Part shown: one piece after another, positions 42,575-53,740 of the stretch
Layout of the letters: each line of letters begins with the position of its first letter
How positions within the stretch are numbered: the first letter of the stretch is position 1
Source of the DNA: JAJVID01 sp035714085
GTDB lineage: Bacteria; Acidobacteriota; Blastocatellia; RBC074
NCBI GenBank assembly: GCA_035714085.1
Contig: DASTMP010000285.1
Location: 3,659-67,658 of the forward strand
Length of the DNA stretch: 64,000 bases
Direction: 5' to 3'
Position numbers and translations under genes: made by a program
The notes under the pieces: model-generated
What the model saw: only the letters and a program-made list of their open reading frames with translations
What the model was told of the DNA's origin: nothing
The model's database searches: none

Positions 42575-43876
42575 ATGAGCTCAACGGCAAAAGCCTCGGA
42601 AAAAGCCGCGTCCGCGAGCGAAAGCGAGAAGCGCGACGCATACGCCGCGCTGCGCTTTCGTGATTTTCGATTGTTCCTCTCAGGCCATCTGCTATCGACG
42701 CTCTGCGTGCAGATGCAGACCCTCGCCGTGAGCTATCAGCTCTATGAAAAGACCAATTCGAAACTGGCGCTGGGAATGGTCGGGCTGGTTCAGATCGTTC
42801 CGATTCTGGGGCTGGCGCTCCCCGCGGGACAGACCGCCGACCGCTTCGACCGCAGGAAGATCCTGATGAGCGCGACGACCCTGGCATTAACAGCCTCCCT
42901 CGGATTGGCCGCTGTCGGGATGCGGGCAAGCGCCAACGTCACGCTGATCTATGCCTGCCTGTTTCTGAATGGAATAGCGCGCGCCTTTCAAGGCCCTGCG
43001 AGATCGTCGTTGATGCCTCAACTGGTCCCGAATCAAATCTTCAGCAACGCCGTTTCGTGGTACGTCAGCGGATTCGAGTTGAGCTCGATGACGGGCCCCG
43101 CGCTCGCCGGGGGGTTGATCTATCTGCTCGGCGGCGTGACGCCGGTTTACGCGCTCGCCGGATTGGGTGGCGTCATCTATCTCGTAATGCTGGCGACCTT
43201 GACCAAACGGTCTTACGCCGCCGGGTCGAGGGCCGGTCAGGCCAATCTGAAAACGCTGGTCGCCGGATTCAAATACGCCTGGAATACAAAGGTGCTGTTC
43301 GGGGCGATGTCGCTCGACATGTTCGCGGTGCTCTTCGGGGGCGCGGTGGCGCTGTTGCCAGTTTACGCGAAAGACATTCTGGGCGTTGGGCCGGCGGGTT
43401 TCGGAGCTTTGCAGGCCGCCCCGTCGCTCGGCGCGATCACGATGGCGATGCTGACGACGCATCTGCCGCCGCTCAAGAGAGCAGGAAGAACATTGTTGTG
43501 GGCTGTGGCCGGGTTCGGTTTGGCGACGATCGTCTTCGGCCTTTCGCGAAATTTCTGGCTCTCACTGGCGATGTTGTTCCTGACAGGCGCGTTCGATAAC
43601 ATCAGCGTGGTCGTGCGCCAGACGCTGGCGACGATTCTCACTCCCGACGAGATGCGCGGGAGGGTTTCGGCGGTCAATGGAATGTTCATCAGCGCGTCGA
43701 ATGAGCTCGGGCGGTTCGAGTCTGGAGGCGTCGCGGCGATCTTCGGCCCTATTTTTTCGGTGGTCAGCGGCGGCGCGGGCACGTTGATCGTGGTCGCCAC
43801 GGTCGCGCTCTCTTCGCCGCAGTTGCGGCGATTCGGCAGGCTCGATAGCCACACGCAAAAACCTGTATCAGAATGA
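42575..43876 (+). CDS. MFS transporter (EntS/MFS_3-type exporter)
   Basis: 433 residues with about 12 membrane helices. Seen: ALRFRDFRLFLSGHLLSTLC at the N-terminus, AVSYQLYEKTNSKLALGMVG, PAGQTADRFDRRKILM (MFS motif A region), RAFQGPARSSLMPQLVP and TPDEMRGRVSAVNGMFISAS. This is the pattern of MFS_3/TMS efflux proteins. The first ~20 residues are Ala/Ser/Lys/Glu-rich. Its stop overlaps the methyltransferase start (ATGA), so export of a methylated small molecule is a possible link; that is inference. No strong ribosome site before the ATG. Confidence 0.9.
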   Translation: MSSTAKASEKAASASESEKRDAYAALRFRDFRLFLSGHLLSTLCVQMQTLAVSYQLYEKTNSKLALGMVGLVQIVPILGLALPAGQTADRFDRRKILMSATTLALTASLGLAAVGMRASANVTLIYACLFLNGIARAFQGPARSSLMPQLVPNQIFSNAVSWYVSGFELSSMTGPALAGGLIYLLGGVTPVYALAGLGGVIYLVMLATLTKRSYAAGSRAGQANLKTLVAGFKYAWNTKVLFGAMSLDMFAVLFGGAVALLPVYAKDILGVGPAGFGALQAAPSLGAITMAMLTTHLPPLKRAGRTLLWAVAGFGLATIVFGLSRNFWLSLAMLFLTGAFDNISVVVRQTLATILTPDEMRGRVSAVNGMFISASNELGRFESGGVAAIFGPIFSVVSGGAGTLIVVATVALSSPQLRRFGRLDSHTQKPVSE

Positions 43877-44454
43877 TAGACACTGAAAATATCAAACTCC
43901 CTCCGCGACTGCCGCAACTTATATCAGAGACCGCGCGCCTGAACTTTACGATGGCTTCCGACCCGCTCACGGGCTGTCTGCTTCGCACGCTTGCGGCGAC
44001 GAAATCTGCCGGTGATTTCCTTGAGCTGGGCACGGGCACTGGCGTAGCGACGGCGTGGTTGCTCGACGGGATGGACGAACGTTCGCGCCTGATTTCCGTC
44101 GAAATAGACGAAGCCGTGCTCGCTGTCGCAAAAGAGTTTCTTGGCGATGATCCGCGAACCGGTTTTTTTCATGCGGACGGCGCCTGGTGGTTGGACCGGG
44201 CCGAATGTTTCCGATTCGACTTGATCTTCGCCGATTCCTGGCCGGGCAAATACACTCATCTCGACGAAGCCCTGCGCCTGTTGAAGCGTGGCGGGCTGTA
44301 CGTGATCGACGATATGCTGCCGCAACCGAACTGGCCCGACGGCCACGCGGAGCGAGTCGATGAATTGATTTCGATACTCGAAAAAAGAAAAGATCTCCTT
44401 ATCACGAAGCTGAACTGGTCCACGGGCGTCATCATCGGAACAAAAATTTTATGA
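43873..44454 (+). CDS. SAM-dependent O-methyltransferase-like protein
   Basis: 193 residues. Motif I FLELGTGTGVATAWLL, then LISVEIDEAVLAVAKEFLG, FFHADGAWWL and FDLIFADSWPGKYTHLDEAL, and the post-motif GGLYVIDDMLPQ. The layout resembles catechol-type (class I) O-methyltransferases, with D-S-W in the place of a metal-binding D-A-x. It overlaps the genes before and after by four bases each (ATGA), so translation is coupled in MFS-methyltransferase-LarA order. The substrate is unknown. Confidence 0.85.
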   Translation: MIDTENIKLPPRLPQLISETARLNFTMASDPLTGCLLRTLAATKSAGDFLELGTGTGVATAWLLDGMDERSRLISVEIDEAVLAVAKEFLGDDPRTGFFHADGAWWLDRAECFRFDLIFADSWPGKYTHLDEALRLLKRGGLYVIDDMLPQPNWPDGHAERVDELISILEKRKDLLITKLNWSTGVIIGTKIL

Positions 44455-45728
44455 TCACACATCTCCAATACGGCAAAGACGGTCTCGAAGTCGACATCCC
44501 ATCGTCCGACGTCACGACGCTCGCGCCGCGCTTCATTTCGGGGTTGCCCGACGAGGCCGCCGCGTTTCGCGAGGCGGTTCGCGCCCCAATAAATTCACCC
44601 CCCCTGCGGGAATTGATCGGCGCGAATGACCGCGTGGCCGTAGTAATTCCTGACCTCACGCGCCCGCTGCCGTCCGACCGCCTGCTCACATGGCTTTTCG
44701 CCGAACTCGGCGCCGTCCCGGCGGAAAAGTTCGTGATCATCAACGGCACCGGGTCGCACCGCGTGAACACGCCCGCCGAGCTCGCCTCGATGGTCGGAGA
44801 TGAAATCGCGTCGCGCTATCGGATCGTCAATCACAATTCGCATGACCCGGCGACGCTCGTCTTCGTGGGCAAGACCGGAGACGGTCGGGAAATGTTTTTC
44901 AATCGCGAATACGTCGAAGCCGACAAGCGGATCGTGACGGGATTCATCGAGCCGCATTTTATGGCTGGTTTTTCGGGCGGATACAAAGGCGTCTTCCCCG
45001 CCCTCGCAGACATCGATTCGATCATGCATTACCACCGCGCCGACGTAATCGGCCATCCGCTGAGCGCATGGGGCGTGACCTGCGGCAATCCCACGCAAGA
45101 GCAGATTCGCGCGAACGGCCGCGCGCTGCCCGTGGATTTCCTCATCAACGTCACGCTCAATCGCCGGCGGCAAATCACCGGTTTCTTCTGCGGCGAACCG
45201 CTCGCCGCGCACGAACGCGGCTGCGCGGTTTCGAAATCGACCGTGATGATTCCCTGCCCGACGCCCTTCCCGATCGTCATCACGACCAACAGCGGTTATC
45301 CGCTCGATCAAAATCTCTATCAAGCCGTGAAGGGGATGTCCGCCGCAGCGCAGATAGTCGAGCGGGGCGGCCTGATCGTCGCGGCGTCGAAATGCAACGA
45401 CGGGTTTCCGAGCCACGGCAACTTCAAAAAGCTGCTGTTCGATCACGACTCCCCGCAAGCCGTTCTCGATACGATCCTCGCGCCGGGGTTTTCGATGTAC
45501 GATCAATGGGAGGCGCAATTGCTGGCGCTGATCCGATTGAAAGCCCGCGTCGGCCTCTACAGCGACATAGCGCCCGATGAGGTTCGCCGCGCGCACCTGG
45601 AGCCGGTCGCCGACGCCGGCGAGTTCATCGCCGGCGAATTGAAGCGCATCGGAAAAGACGCTCCCATCGCGGTTCTGCCCGAAGGGCCTATGACGATTCC
45701 TTATCTCTCTAACGAGGAACCTGTTTGA
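44451..45728 (+). CDS. LarA-like (DUF2088) nickel-dependent racemase family protein
   Basis: 425 residues. Seen: DRVAVVIPDLTRPLPSDRLL, INGTGSHRVNTPAE, VNHNSHDP, the signature GFIEPHFMAGFSGGYKGVFP with His and Lys at places matching the nickel-pincer ligands of lactate racemase LarA, and DSIMHYHRADVIGHP. The C-terminal half fits the second LarA domain. LarA isomerises lactate and relatives act on other 2-hydroxy acids. The cofactor-making genes larB, larC and larE are not in the window, so they must lie elsewhere if the cofactor is used. Coupled by ATGA overlap to the methyltransferase. Confidence 0.85.
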   Translation: MITHLQYGKDGLEVDIPSSDVTTLAPRFISGLPDEAAAFREAVRAPINSPPLRELIGANDRVAVVIPDLTRPLPSDRLLTWLFAELGAVPAEKFVIINGTGSHRVNTPAELASMVGDEIASRYRIVNHNSHDPATLVFVGKTGDGREMFFNREYVEADKRIVTGFIEPHFMAGFSGGYKGVFPALADIDSIMHYHRADVIGHPLSAWGVTCGNPTQEQIRANGRALPVDFLINVTLNRRRQITGFFCGEPLAAHERGCAVSKSTVMIPCPTPFPIVITTNSGYPLDQNLYQAVKGMSAAAQIVERGGLIVAASKCNDGFPSHGNFKKLLFDHDSPQAVLDTILAPGFSMYDQWEAQLLALIRLKARVGLYSDIAPDEVRRAHLEPVADAGEFIAGELKRIGKDAPIAVLPEGPMTIPYLSNEEPV

Positions 45729-45741
45729 CCACAAAAACACA

Positions 45742-46992
45742 ATGACAACATCCAACAAACTGGTCGCTTCAACTTCCGAGATTCGCTCGCGCTTTCCAGC
45801 TCTCGAACGCGAACACAACGGCTTCCGCGTAGCCTATTTCGACGGCCCAGGCGGCACTCAAGCGCCGCGCGGGGTCGCCGAGGCGATGAACGATTACCTC
45901 TTCCACCACAACGCCAACACGCATTGGGCCTACCCAACCAGCGCCGAGACCGATCAATTGATTGAAGCGGCGCGACAGGCTGTGGCGGATTTCTTCAACT
46001 GCGAGCCGAATGAAATCTCGTTCGGCGCCAATATGACCACGATCACTTTCCACGTCGCGCGGGCGCTTGGGCGTGGTTACAACCCGGGTGACGAGATCGT
46101 CATCACCGAACTAGACCATCACGCGAACAACGCGCCGTGGCGGGCATTGGCGAAAGAGCGCGGCGTGACGATTCGCACTGTGAGAATGCTCCCCGAAACG
46201 GGCCAGCTCGACTGGGACGATCTCGCGGGCGCGATCAACCGCAACACGAAGCTGCTGGCCATCGGCGCGGCCTCGAACGCTCTGGGCACGGTCAACGACG
46301 TTCAATATGCGGCGCGGTTGGCTCACGAGGCCGGCGCGCTCGTCTACGTCGATGCGGTGCACTACGCGCCGCACGAGCTCGTCGATGTGCGCGATCTTGA
46401 ATGCGACTTTCTGGCATGTTCGGCCTATAAATTTTACGGGCCGCACATCGGCGCGCTTTACGGCCGCTATGATCTGCTGGAGAGCTTGGATGTCCCGAAG
46501 CTCGAACCCGCGCCGGATGAGGCGCCCGAACGCCTGGAGACCGGCACACAGAATCACGAGGGAATGGTCGGGACGGCGGCGGCAATCGACTTCCTCGCGT
46601 CACTGACCGAGGGGGCGGAAGGATCTACGCGCAGAGAACGATTGCGGAATGCTTTCGCGGCGCTGCACGCGCGCGGAGCCGATCTGTTGAAGCAGATGTG
46701 GGATGGGCTGAGTTCGATCGAAGGCGTCGCCCTCTACGGCCCCGAACCGGACGTTCCGCGCACGCCGACGCTCTCACTCACGATCAAAAATATCCCCTCA
46801 ATCGAAGTCACACAAAAGCTGGTCGAACGCGGCGTCTTCGCTTCGCACGGAGATTTTTACGCGCAAACGGTGGTCGAACGCCTCGGCAAAGTAGAGCAGG
46901 GATTGCTGCGCGCCGGCTGCGCCTGTTACACCACGGAGGAAGAGGTTGAACGATTGATCGAAGGAGTGCGGGAGATTGCGGCGTCAGGTTGA
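45742..46992 (+). CDS. Cysteine desulfurase-like PLP enzyme (TIGR01976 type)
   Basis: 416 residues, aminotransferase class V fold. Seen: AYFDGPGGTQAPRGVAEAM, NANTHWAYPTSAETDQLI, ISFGANMTTITFHVARAL, ITELDHHANNAPWRALA, VYVDAVHYAPHELVDV and the PLP lysine in CSAYKFYGPHIGALYGR. The THGTQNHE-like GTQNHEGMVG completes the active site. It lacks the mobile Cys loop of IscS, as usual for this subfamily, which is annotated as cysteine desulfurase-like without proven activity. It follows the LarA-like gene after 13 bases, so it is probably part of that operon. Confidence 0.9.
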   Translation: MTTSNKLVASTSEIRSRFPALEREHNGFRVAYFDGPGGTQAPRGVAEAMNDYLFHHNANTHWAYPTSAETDQLIEAARQAVADFFNCEPNEISFGANMTTITFHVARALGRGYNPGDEIVITELDHHANNAPWRALAKERGVTIRTVRMLPETGQLDWDDLAGAINRNTKLLAIGAASNALGTVNDVQYAARLAHEAGALVYVDAVHYAPHELVDVRDLECDFLACSAYKFYGPHIGALYGRYDLLESLDVPKLEPAPDEAPERLETGTQNHEGMVGTAAAIDFLASLTEGAEGSTRRERLRNAFAALHARGADLLKQMWDGLSSIEGVALYGPEPDVPRTPTLSLTIKNIPSIEVTQKLVERGVFASHGDFYAQTVVERLGKVEQGLLRAGCACYTTEEEVERLIEGVREIAASG

Positions 46993-47052
46993 TGACTGAA
47001 TCCAGTCTCGTTTAATCGTCGGTTTGAGGATTGAAAGTAAGTGGCCCTTCAG

Positions 47053-47330
47053 ATGTCAGGACGCTTTTGAATAAAGACTCTGGTTTTCGCCGCGTGAGCG
47101 GCGGCTGACTTTAGCCCGGCCGTTTCAACGCCGGGAAGCAGCGCCCGAATTGTTCTCGTCGCGTAGCGACGGTTGAAATTTGAGCCATCAGCTGGCCTTT
47201 CAAGCGTCACTACGTGACGCGATACGCTTTGGCTAGCCCCCCAGCACTAAAGTACTGGGCTAAAGTCAGCCGCCGCTCACGCGGCGAAGAATGGCGCTTC
47301 TCCAAAAAGCATAAGTGTCCTGACTTCATG
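47053..47330. mobile_element. MITE-like element B with 32-base perfect terminal-proximal inverted repeats
   Basis: TTCGCCGCGTGAGCGGCGGC... (47086-47117) is the exact complement of 47257-47288, and similarity continues outward as TGTCAGGAC...CTT on both sides, giving limits near 47053 and 47330. The inside holds smaller palindromes: CCCGGC-N9-GCCGGG (47114-47135 area), GTCGCGTAGCGAC, and GCGTCACTACGTGACGC. No protein is encoded. A solo right end of the same family lies at 61287-61360. The flanks 46993-47052 and 47331-47404 show nothing else. Confidence 0.75.
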
Positions 47331-47404
47331 TGGTCCTTCGGCTTTGGCGGCGCGAATCAGCCGGGCAGCCGAGCTGACCGTAGCCAGAGCATGAGCGCCG
47401 GCTT

Positions 47405-49660
47405 TCAATTCCACCGCCATCGGATAACTTTTATCAGGCTGGCATAGTTGTCTGTCCATACAGCGCTACGGTTGTCAGAGGTGATTCTTTCCCATCTCAG
47501 CAAATGCGCCAGGCTCTCCAGGGAGTTAGCTCGCGGCGCCAGCACGACCCATTCTGACGCGTCCTTACCCCGTGCGGGAGAGTCTTCCGTGTCCCGCCGC
47601 CATAGACATTCTGCGTCCGCCGCGCCCGCCGCCGCGGCCAGCACCGGTCGTAGATCAACGCTGCGATTAGATACCTGGAAAGCCAGGAGCCCGTTAGCGC
47701 TCAACTTCGATAGATATAACCCGATCGCCTCCGTCGTCAGCAGGTGAGTGGGAATGGCGTCGGAGTTGAAGGCGTCCAATACTATCAGGCCAAAGCTCTT
47801 ATCGGGCGCCTCATGCAGATTGAGTCTGGCGTCGCCGGGTACGATCCTGACCTCCTGCCTGGCGCAGTCACTGAGATAGGTAAAGTAGTCTTTATTTCTT
47901 GCTATTTTTATGACTTCCGGGTTGAGTTCGTAGAACGTCCAATTCTGGCCGGGTCGCCCGTAGCCGGCCATTGCCCCGACTCCGAGGCCTATTACAGCTA
48001 CTGTTTTTGGCGTCGGGCTGGCCTCGAACGCCTTAACTACATCGCCGAACGGCCCATCAGGGTGGAAATAGGAAATGGGGATGCACTTGCGAGCCGCGTC
48101 TGTGAACTGTTTGCCATGAATGGTATTGCCATGAATCAAACTGTTCATACTAAAGTCCGGCGTCGAAGTAACCCGCAATGCGCCGAAGAAATCACGACTA
48201 GAATACAGGGTCCTATTCAGCGCCTCCGAAGAAAGCGCGCCGGCTACAGCGATGGCGCTTATGGCAAGCGCGAACCTCAGTGGGCGGTTTTTGAAAAGGT
48301 GATTAGCAAGGACGAAAGGCAGCCCGAAAGCCAGCGCCACTCTGGGCGCCTCGTCCACACGGAGAAAGCCGGCGAATCGAGCGAGCAGCAACGCCATCAC
48401 GCCTATGAGCAGCGCATAAATACCATCCCGTAGCGCGCTCCGAAGTGTTGGTTTAGTGACATTACTCTGCTGGCAGGCTAAGCAGGCGACGACGATCATC
48501 AGCGGGTACTCCCAGTATCTGTCGAACATGTGAGGCGCCAGGAACGTGTTAAACGCTCCGCCCAGCCAGCCGCCGACCGCAATCATCAAATAGTATTCCG
48601 ATAACCTGTTTACTGGGGGCTTAGCGGAAGCCAACTGATAAGTGGCGCCGGCGGTAAGTATGAAAAAGGCCGCCAGGTGAAGCAACGCAAGCGCCCATGC
48701 GGGCTCTGTGGCCTCGGCCACGATAGTCAGCATTGATAGAATAGCCGCTCCCTGCACAAACAGTCCCGGCTTAAATTTCAACCGGCAAGAACGGGCAGTG
48801 AAGGCTAATATAAAAGCTAGCAGGTATAAGGTTAATGGCATGAGCCAGAGTAAGGGCGTCGCCGTGATATTTGACGTCACGTAATTTGTCACACTTAACA
48901 ATAAGCTTGTGGGAACGGCGCTCAGCAATAACCATCTCCATCTCCTGACGCCTGGCGATCGAACTTCATCACTAAGCCCGTCTGACGAAGGCAATGCGCC
49001 ACTATCTTGGGGCATTGCCGCCCTGCCCAGTCGCCAAACTAACCAGGAGCAAGCTAAAACCGCCAGGATATATACCAAGTACATGCCGGTCCACACTCCG
49101 GTTTGCCGATTCAGGGACAGCGTAGGCTCTACCAGGAAAGAGTACCCAAGTGTTGCGATTAAGCTCCCGGCATTACTGACAGCGTATAACGAATAGACAG
49201 ACTGACCGATGCCGGGATTAATTTGGGCGGCCCATGTCTGTAAGAGCGGGCTTGAGGTCGCAAGCGCAAAAGCCGACGGGCCTAATGTAACTGCTAACAC
49301 AGCCAGCGCCGACAGAATGGGTGAATGATTGTATAGCCAATCGGATCGCCTCACTCCCAAGTTCAGGGGAAGAGAGAGAGACGCCGTCAGGGCCAACAAA
49401 GCGACATGAATGATGACTTGTCGTCTGAGGTCAAAGAGCTTGTCTAAGATGATCACGTACCCGTAGGCCATCACTATTACCGACTGAAAGAATATTACGC
49501 ATCCTCCCCATACCTCGGGTACCCCACCGTAAGCAGGCAGAAGCGCTTTGGCGATGAGCGGCTGTACCCAAAACAACAAAATCGCGCCGGTAAATAGCGA
49601 GATGGCGCATAAGCCAGAGATTGTGCGCGGTCGCTCTCCGAATGTCATTATTTTGCTCAT
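47405..49660 (-). CDS. Fused MFS-like / spermidine synthase-like membrane protein
   Basis: About 751 residues from the ATG at 49660; the frame is open further upstream (an ATG at 49951 would add 97 residues of unclear character). The N-terminal two thirds carry about a dozen membrane helices (FTGAILLFWVQPLIAKALLP AYGG is typical of this family). The last third is a Rossmann methyltransferase-like spermidine synthase domain: VAVIGLGVGAMAGYGRPGQN, FYELNPEVIKIA, IVPGDARLNLHEAPDKSFGL and LDAFNSDAIPTHLL. The family is common but its reaction is unproven; polyamine synthesis should not be assumed. It diverges from the prolyl oligopeptidase gene. Confidence 0.87.
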   Translation of the reverse strand: MSKIMTFGERPRTISGLCAISLFTGAILLFWVQPLIAKALLPAYGGVPEVWGGCVIFFQSVIVMAYGYVIILDKLFDLRRQVIIHVALLALTASLSLPLNLGVRRSDWLYNHSPILSALAVLAVTLGPSAFALATSSPLLQTWAAQINPGIGQSVYSLYAVSNAGSLIATLGYSFLVEPTLSLNRQTGVWTGMYLVYILAVLACSWLVWRLGRAAMPQDSGALPSSDGLSDEVRSPGVRRWRWLLLSAVPTSLLLSVTNYVTSNITATPLLWLMPLTLYLLAFILAFTARSCRLKFKPGLFVQGAAILSMLTIVAEATEPAWALALLHLAAFFILTAGATYQLASAKPPVNRLSEYYLMIAVGGWLGGAFNTFLAPHMFDRYWEYPLMIVVACLACQQSNVTKPTLRSALRDGIYALLIGVMALLLARFAGFLRVDEAPRVALAFGLPFVLANHLFKNRPLRFALAISAIAVAGALSSEALNRTLYSSRDFFGALRVTSTPDFSMNSLIHGNTIHGKQFTDAARKCIPISYFHPDGPFGDVVKAFEASPTPKTVAVIGLGVGAMAGYGRPGQNWTFYELNPEVIKIARNKDYFTYLSDCARQEVRIVPGDARLNLHEAPDKSFGLIVLDAFNSDAIPTHLLTTEAIGLYLSKLSANGLLAFQVSNRSVDLRPVLAAAAGAADAECLWRRDTEDSPARGKDASEWVVLAPRANSLESLAHLLRWERITSDNRSAVWTDNYASLIKVIRWRWN

Positions 49661-50009
49661 GCCGTAAATTTTGGTGGTCTGAAAAACCAGGGTTGAAGTA
49701 AGAAGATCGGACGCCGACTGATTGTCGCTGGCGTATGCGACTGCGGTCGTCGTCTGCCTGGTTTTGAAATCTTTGATCGCCCGGATCAGCTTGCGATCCT
49801 CAGCCAGGACGAAATATTGCCAAGCGCGGATGAATGAAACCACAAGCGCGACTCTTTTTCCAATTTTTCCAAGCGGTGAATCATAGAACCTGAAAACGTT
49901 TGATCCCATGAGCGGATCTCTCGCCGCGTACTGCCATTCCCGAAACTTCATGCTAAGCTCACGCCTTGTCGCCAACCACATAATCATATCGAGCGATAAG
50001 GAGCCATCA

Positions 50010-52184
50010 ATGAATCTCCATTCATCCGCACGAATAATTTTCGTGGCCGCTGCGATTGAGGCGTTGCTCTCATTGAGCGCTGTCGTCCCGGCCAGAAAAA
50101 CATCCGCACAGAACAACACTACGATGAATAAAACCTTCGTTTATCCAACCGCAAAGAAAGTCGATCAGATTGACGATTATCACGGCGTGAAGGTCGCCGA
50201 CCCTTACCGCTGGCTGGAAAACCCGGATTCGGCTGATTCGCGCGCGTGGATCGAAGCGGAGAACAAGCTCACTTTCGGCTTTCTTAACGAGATTCCCGAA
50301 CGCGCGAAGATAAAGGAGCGATTGACCAGGCTCTGGAATTACGAGAAGTACACTCCACCGTTTAAAGAGGGTGGCCGCTACTTCTATTTCAAGAACGACG
50401 GCCTGCAGAACCAGAACGTGCTCTACACTTTAAAATCGCTCGACGGCGAACCGCGCGTCTTGCTCGACCCGAACAAACTTTCAACTGACGGCACAGTGGC
50501 TTTGTCGGGCTATGCGGTCAGCGAGGACGGCAAATATCTCGCCTACGGGCTTTCGACCTCCGGCTCCGATTGGCAGGAATGGAAGGTGCGCGAAATCGAG
50601 ACGGGCAATGATTTGCACGATCAGCTCAAATGGGTGAAGTTCTCCGGCGCGTCGTGGACGACGGACGGCAAAGGATTCTTCTATAGTCGCTACGACGAGC
50701 CGAACGAGAAAACTAAGCTCGAAGACGCCAACTATTATCAGAAGCTTTTCTATCACCGCCTCGGCTCGCCGCAATCCGAGGACGTAATGGTCTATGAACG
50801 CAATGATCAGAAGGAATGGGGATTCGACGGCCAAGTCACCGAAGACGGGCGTTATCTGATCGTCAGCGTCTGGCAAGGAACCGACCCGCGAAACAGAGTA
50901 TTTTTCAAAGACCTTCAATCGCCTGACGCAAAGGTCGTCGAACTGATCCCCGAACTCGAAGCCGCGTACAACTTCATTGACAACGACGGTCCCGTCTTCT
51001 GGTTCCGCACCGACTTAAACTCGCCGCGAGGCCGAATCATCGCGATTGATACGCGCAATTCCGGTCGGGCGAACTGGAAAGAGCTTGTGGCGCAGGCGCC
51101 GGAAACGCTCGAAGGCGTGATCCTGGTCGGAGACCATTTCATCGCCTCGTATCTGAAAGACGCGCGCTCGCAAGTCAAGCTCTTCGATTTGAACGGAAAG
51201 TTCGTTCGCGAAGTCGATCTGCCCGGCATCGGCACGGCCGCCAATTTCAGCGGGAAGCGCAAAGACACCGAGTCGTTTTACGCCTTCACAAGTTTCACTT
51301 CGCCGACGACCATCTATCGCTATGACGTGAAGACCGGCAAGAGCGAGGTTTACCGCAAGCCTAAAGTCGATTTCGACACCAGCCTCTACGAAACCAAACA
51401 GGTCTTTTACAACAGCAAAGATGGAACGCGCGTACCGATGTTCATCACGCGCAAGAAGGGCTTGAAGCTCGACGGACAGAATCCGACGTTGCTTTACGGC
51501 TATGGCGGCTTCAGCGTTTCGCTGACGCCAGCGTTTTCAATTTCGAATCTGGTCTGGATGGAGATGGGCGGAATTTACGCGCAGCCCAACCTGCGGGGCG
51601 GCGCCGAATACGGCGAGGAGTGGCACCTGGCCGGGACGAAGGCGAAGAAGCAGAACGTGTTTGACGATTTCATCGCCGCCGCCGAATGGCTGATCGCCAA
51701 TAATTACACATCGACGCCGAAGCTGGCCATCAGCGGCGGCAGCAATGGCGGATTGCTCGTTGGCGCTTGCCTCACGCAGCGCCCCGATCTGTTCGGCGCC
51801 GCGCTGCCGGCCGTTGGCGTAATGGACATGCTGCGCTTTCACAAATTCACCATCGGCTGGGCCTGGACTTCCGATTATGGTTCGCCCGACGACGCCGAGG
51901 ATTTCAAATCGCTCTACGCCTATTCGCCGCTGCAGAACATTAAACCGGGCGTGAAATATCCTCCGACCTTGATCACGACCGCCGATCATGACGACCGCGT
52001 AGTTCCCGCGCACAGCTTCAAATTCGCCGCGACGCTTCAGGCCGCGCAGGCAGGCCCCGCGCCGACGCTGATCCGCATCGAGACCAAAGCCGGACACGGC
52101 GCGGGTAAACCCACATCGAAGATCATTGAAGAGATTTCTGACAGTTGGGGATTCCTTGTGCGGGTCTTGGATGTGAAGCAATAA
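50010..52184 (+). CDS. Exported prolyl oligopeptidase (S9A)
   Basis: 724 residues from the ATG at 50010, chosen for AAGGAG 6 bases upstream. A signal-like N-terminus (ARIIFVAAAIEALLSLSAVV) is followed by the family opening YPTAKKVDQIDDYHGVKVAD PYRWLENPDS, a seven-bladed propeller (about 100-450), and the hydrolase domain with the nucleophile in ISGGSNGGLLVG (S578), the Asp region TTADHDDRVVPAHSFKF and the His in ETKAGHGAGKP. All catalytic residues are present. It should cut short proline-containing peptides in the periplasm. It converges with the PhoPQ-related gene across a hairpin repeat. Confidence 0.95.
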   Translation: MNLHSSARIIFVAAAIEALLSLSAVVPARKTSAQNNTTMNKTFVYPTAKKVDQIDDYHGVKVADPYRWLENPDSADSRAWIEAENKLTFGFLNEIPERAKIKERLTRLWNYEKYTPPFKEGGRYFYFKNDGLQNQNVLYTLKSLDGEPRVLLDPNKLSTDGTVALSGYAVSEDGKYLAYGLSTSGSDWQEWKVREIETGNDLHDQLKWVKFSGASWTTDGKGFFYSRYDEPNEKTKLEDANYYQKLFYHRLGSPQSEDVMVYERNDQKEWGFDGQVTEDGRYLIVSVWQGTDPRNRVFFKDLQSPDAKVVELIPELEAAYNFIDNDGPVFWFRTDLNSPRGRIIAIDTRNSGRANWKELVAQAPETLEGVILVGDHFIASYLKDARSQVKLFDLNGKFVREVDLPGIGTAANFSGKRKDTESFYAFTSFTSPTTIYRYDVKTGKSEVYRKPKVDFDTSLYETKQVFYNSKDGTRVPMFITRKKGLKLDGQNPTLLYGYGGFSVSLTPAFSISNLVWMEMGGIYAQPNLRGGAEYGEEWHLAGTKAKKQNVFDDFIAAAEWLIANNYTSTPKLAISGGSNGGLLVGACLTQRPDLFGAALPAVGVMDMLRFHKFTIGWAWTSDYGSPDDAEDFKSLYAYSPLQNIKPGVKYPPTLITTADHDDRVVPAHSFKFAATLQAAQAGPAPTLIRIETKAGHGAGKPTSKIIEEISDSWGFLVRVLDVKQ

Positions 52185-52193
52185 ACAGCCAGT

Positions 52194-52270
52194 AGGGAAT
52201 AGGGAGTGGGGAGTGGGGAGTGGAAGGACAAAAGTTCCCCCACTCCCCATTCCCTATTCCCTATTCCCCT
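52194..52270. repeat. GGGGAGT-type inverted microsatellite hairpin
   Basis: TAGGGAATAGGGAGTGGGG... (52194-52224) is complemented by CCCCCACTCCCCATTCCC... (52237-52270). It lies between convergent genes and probably works as a bidirectional terminator. The same type of repeat is found inside the kinase gene at 40306-40399. Confidence 0.75.
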
Positions 52271-52279
52271 CCTGGCGGT

Positions 52280-53713
<1,434 letters not shown>

Positions 53714-53740
53714 GGTCGTCCTCAGAAATAAAATTATGCA

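Noticed and set aside
44595..45818. 407-residue frame on the minus strand
   Set aside because: Opposite the LarA-like gene, Arg/Asp-rich, without motifs or ribosome site.
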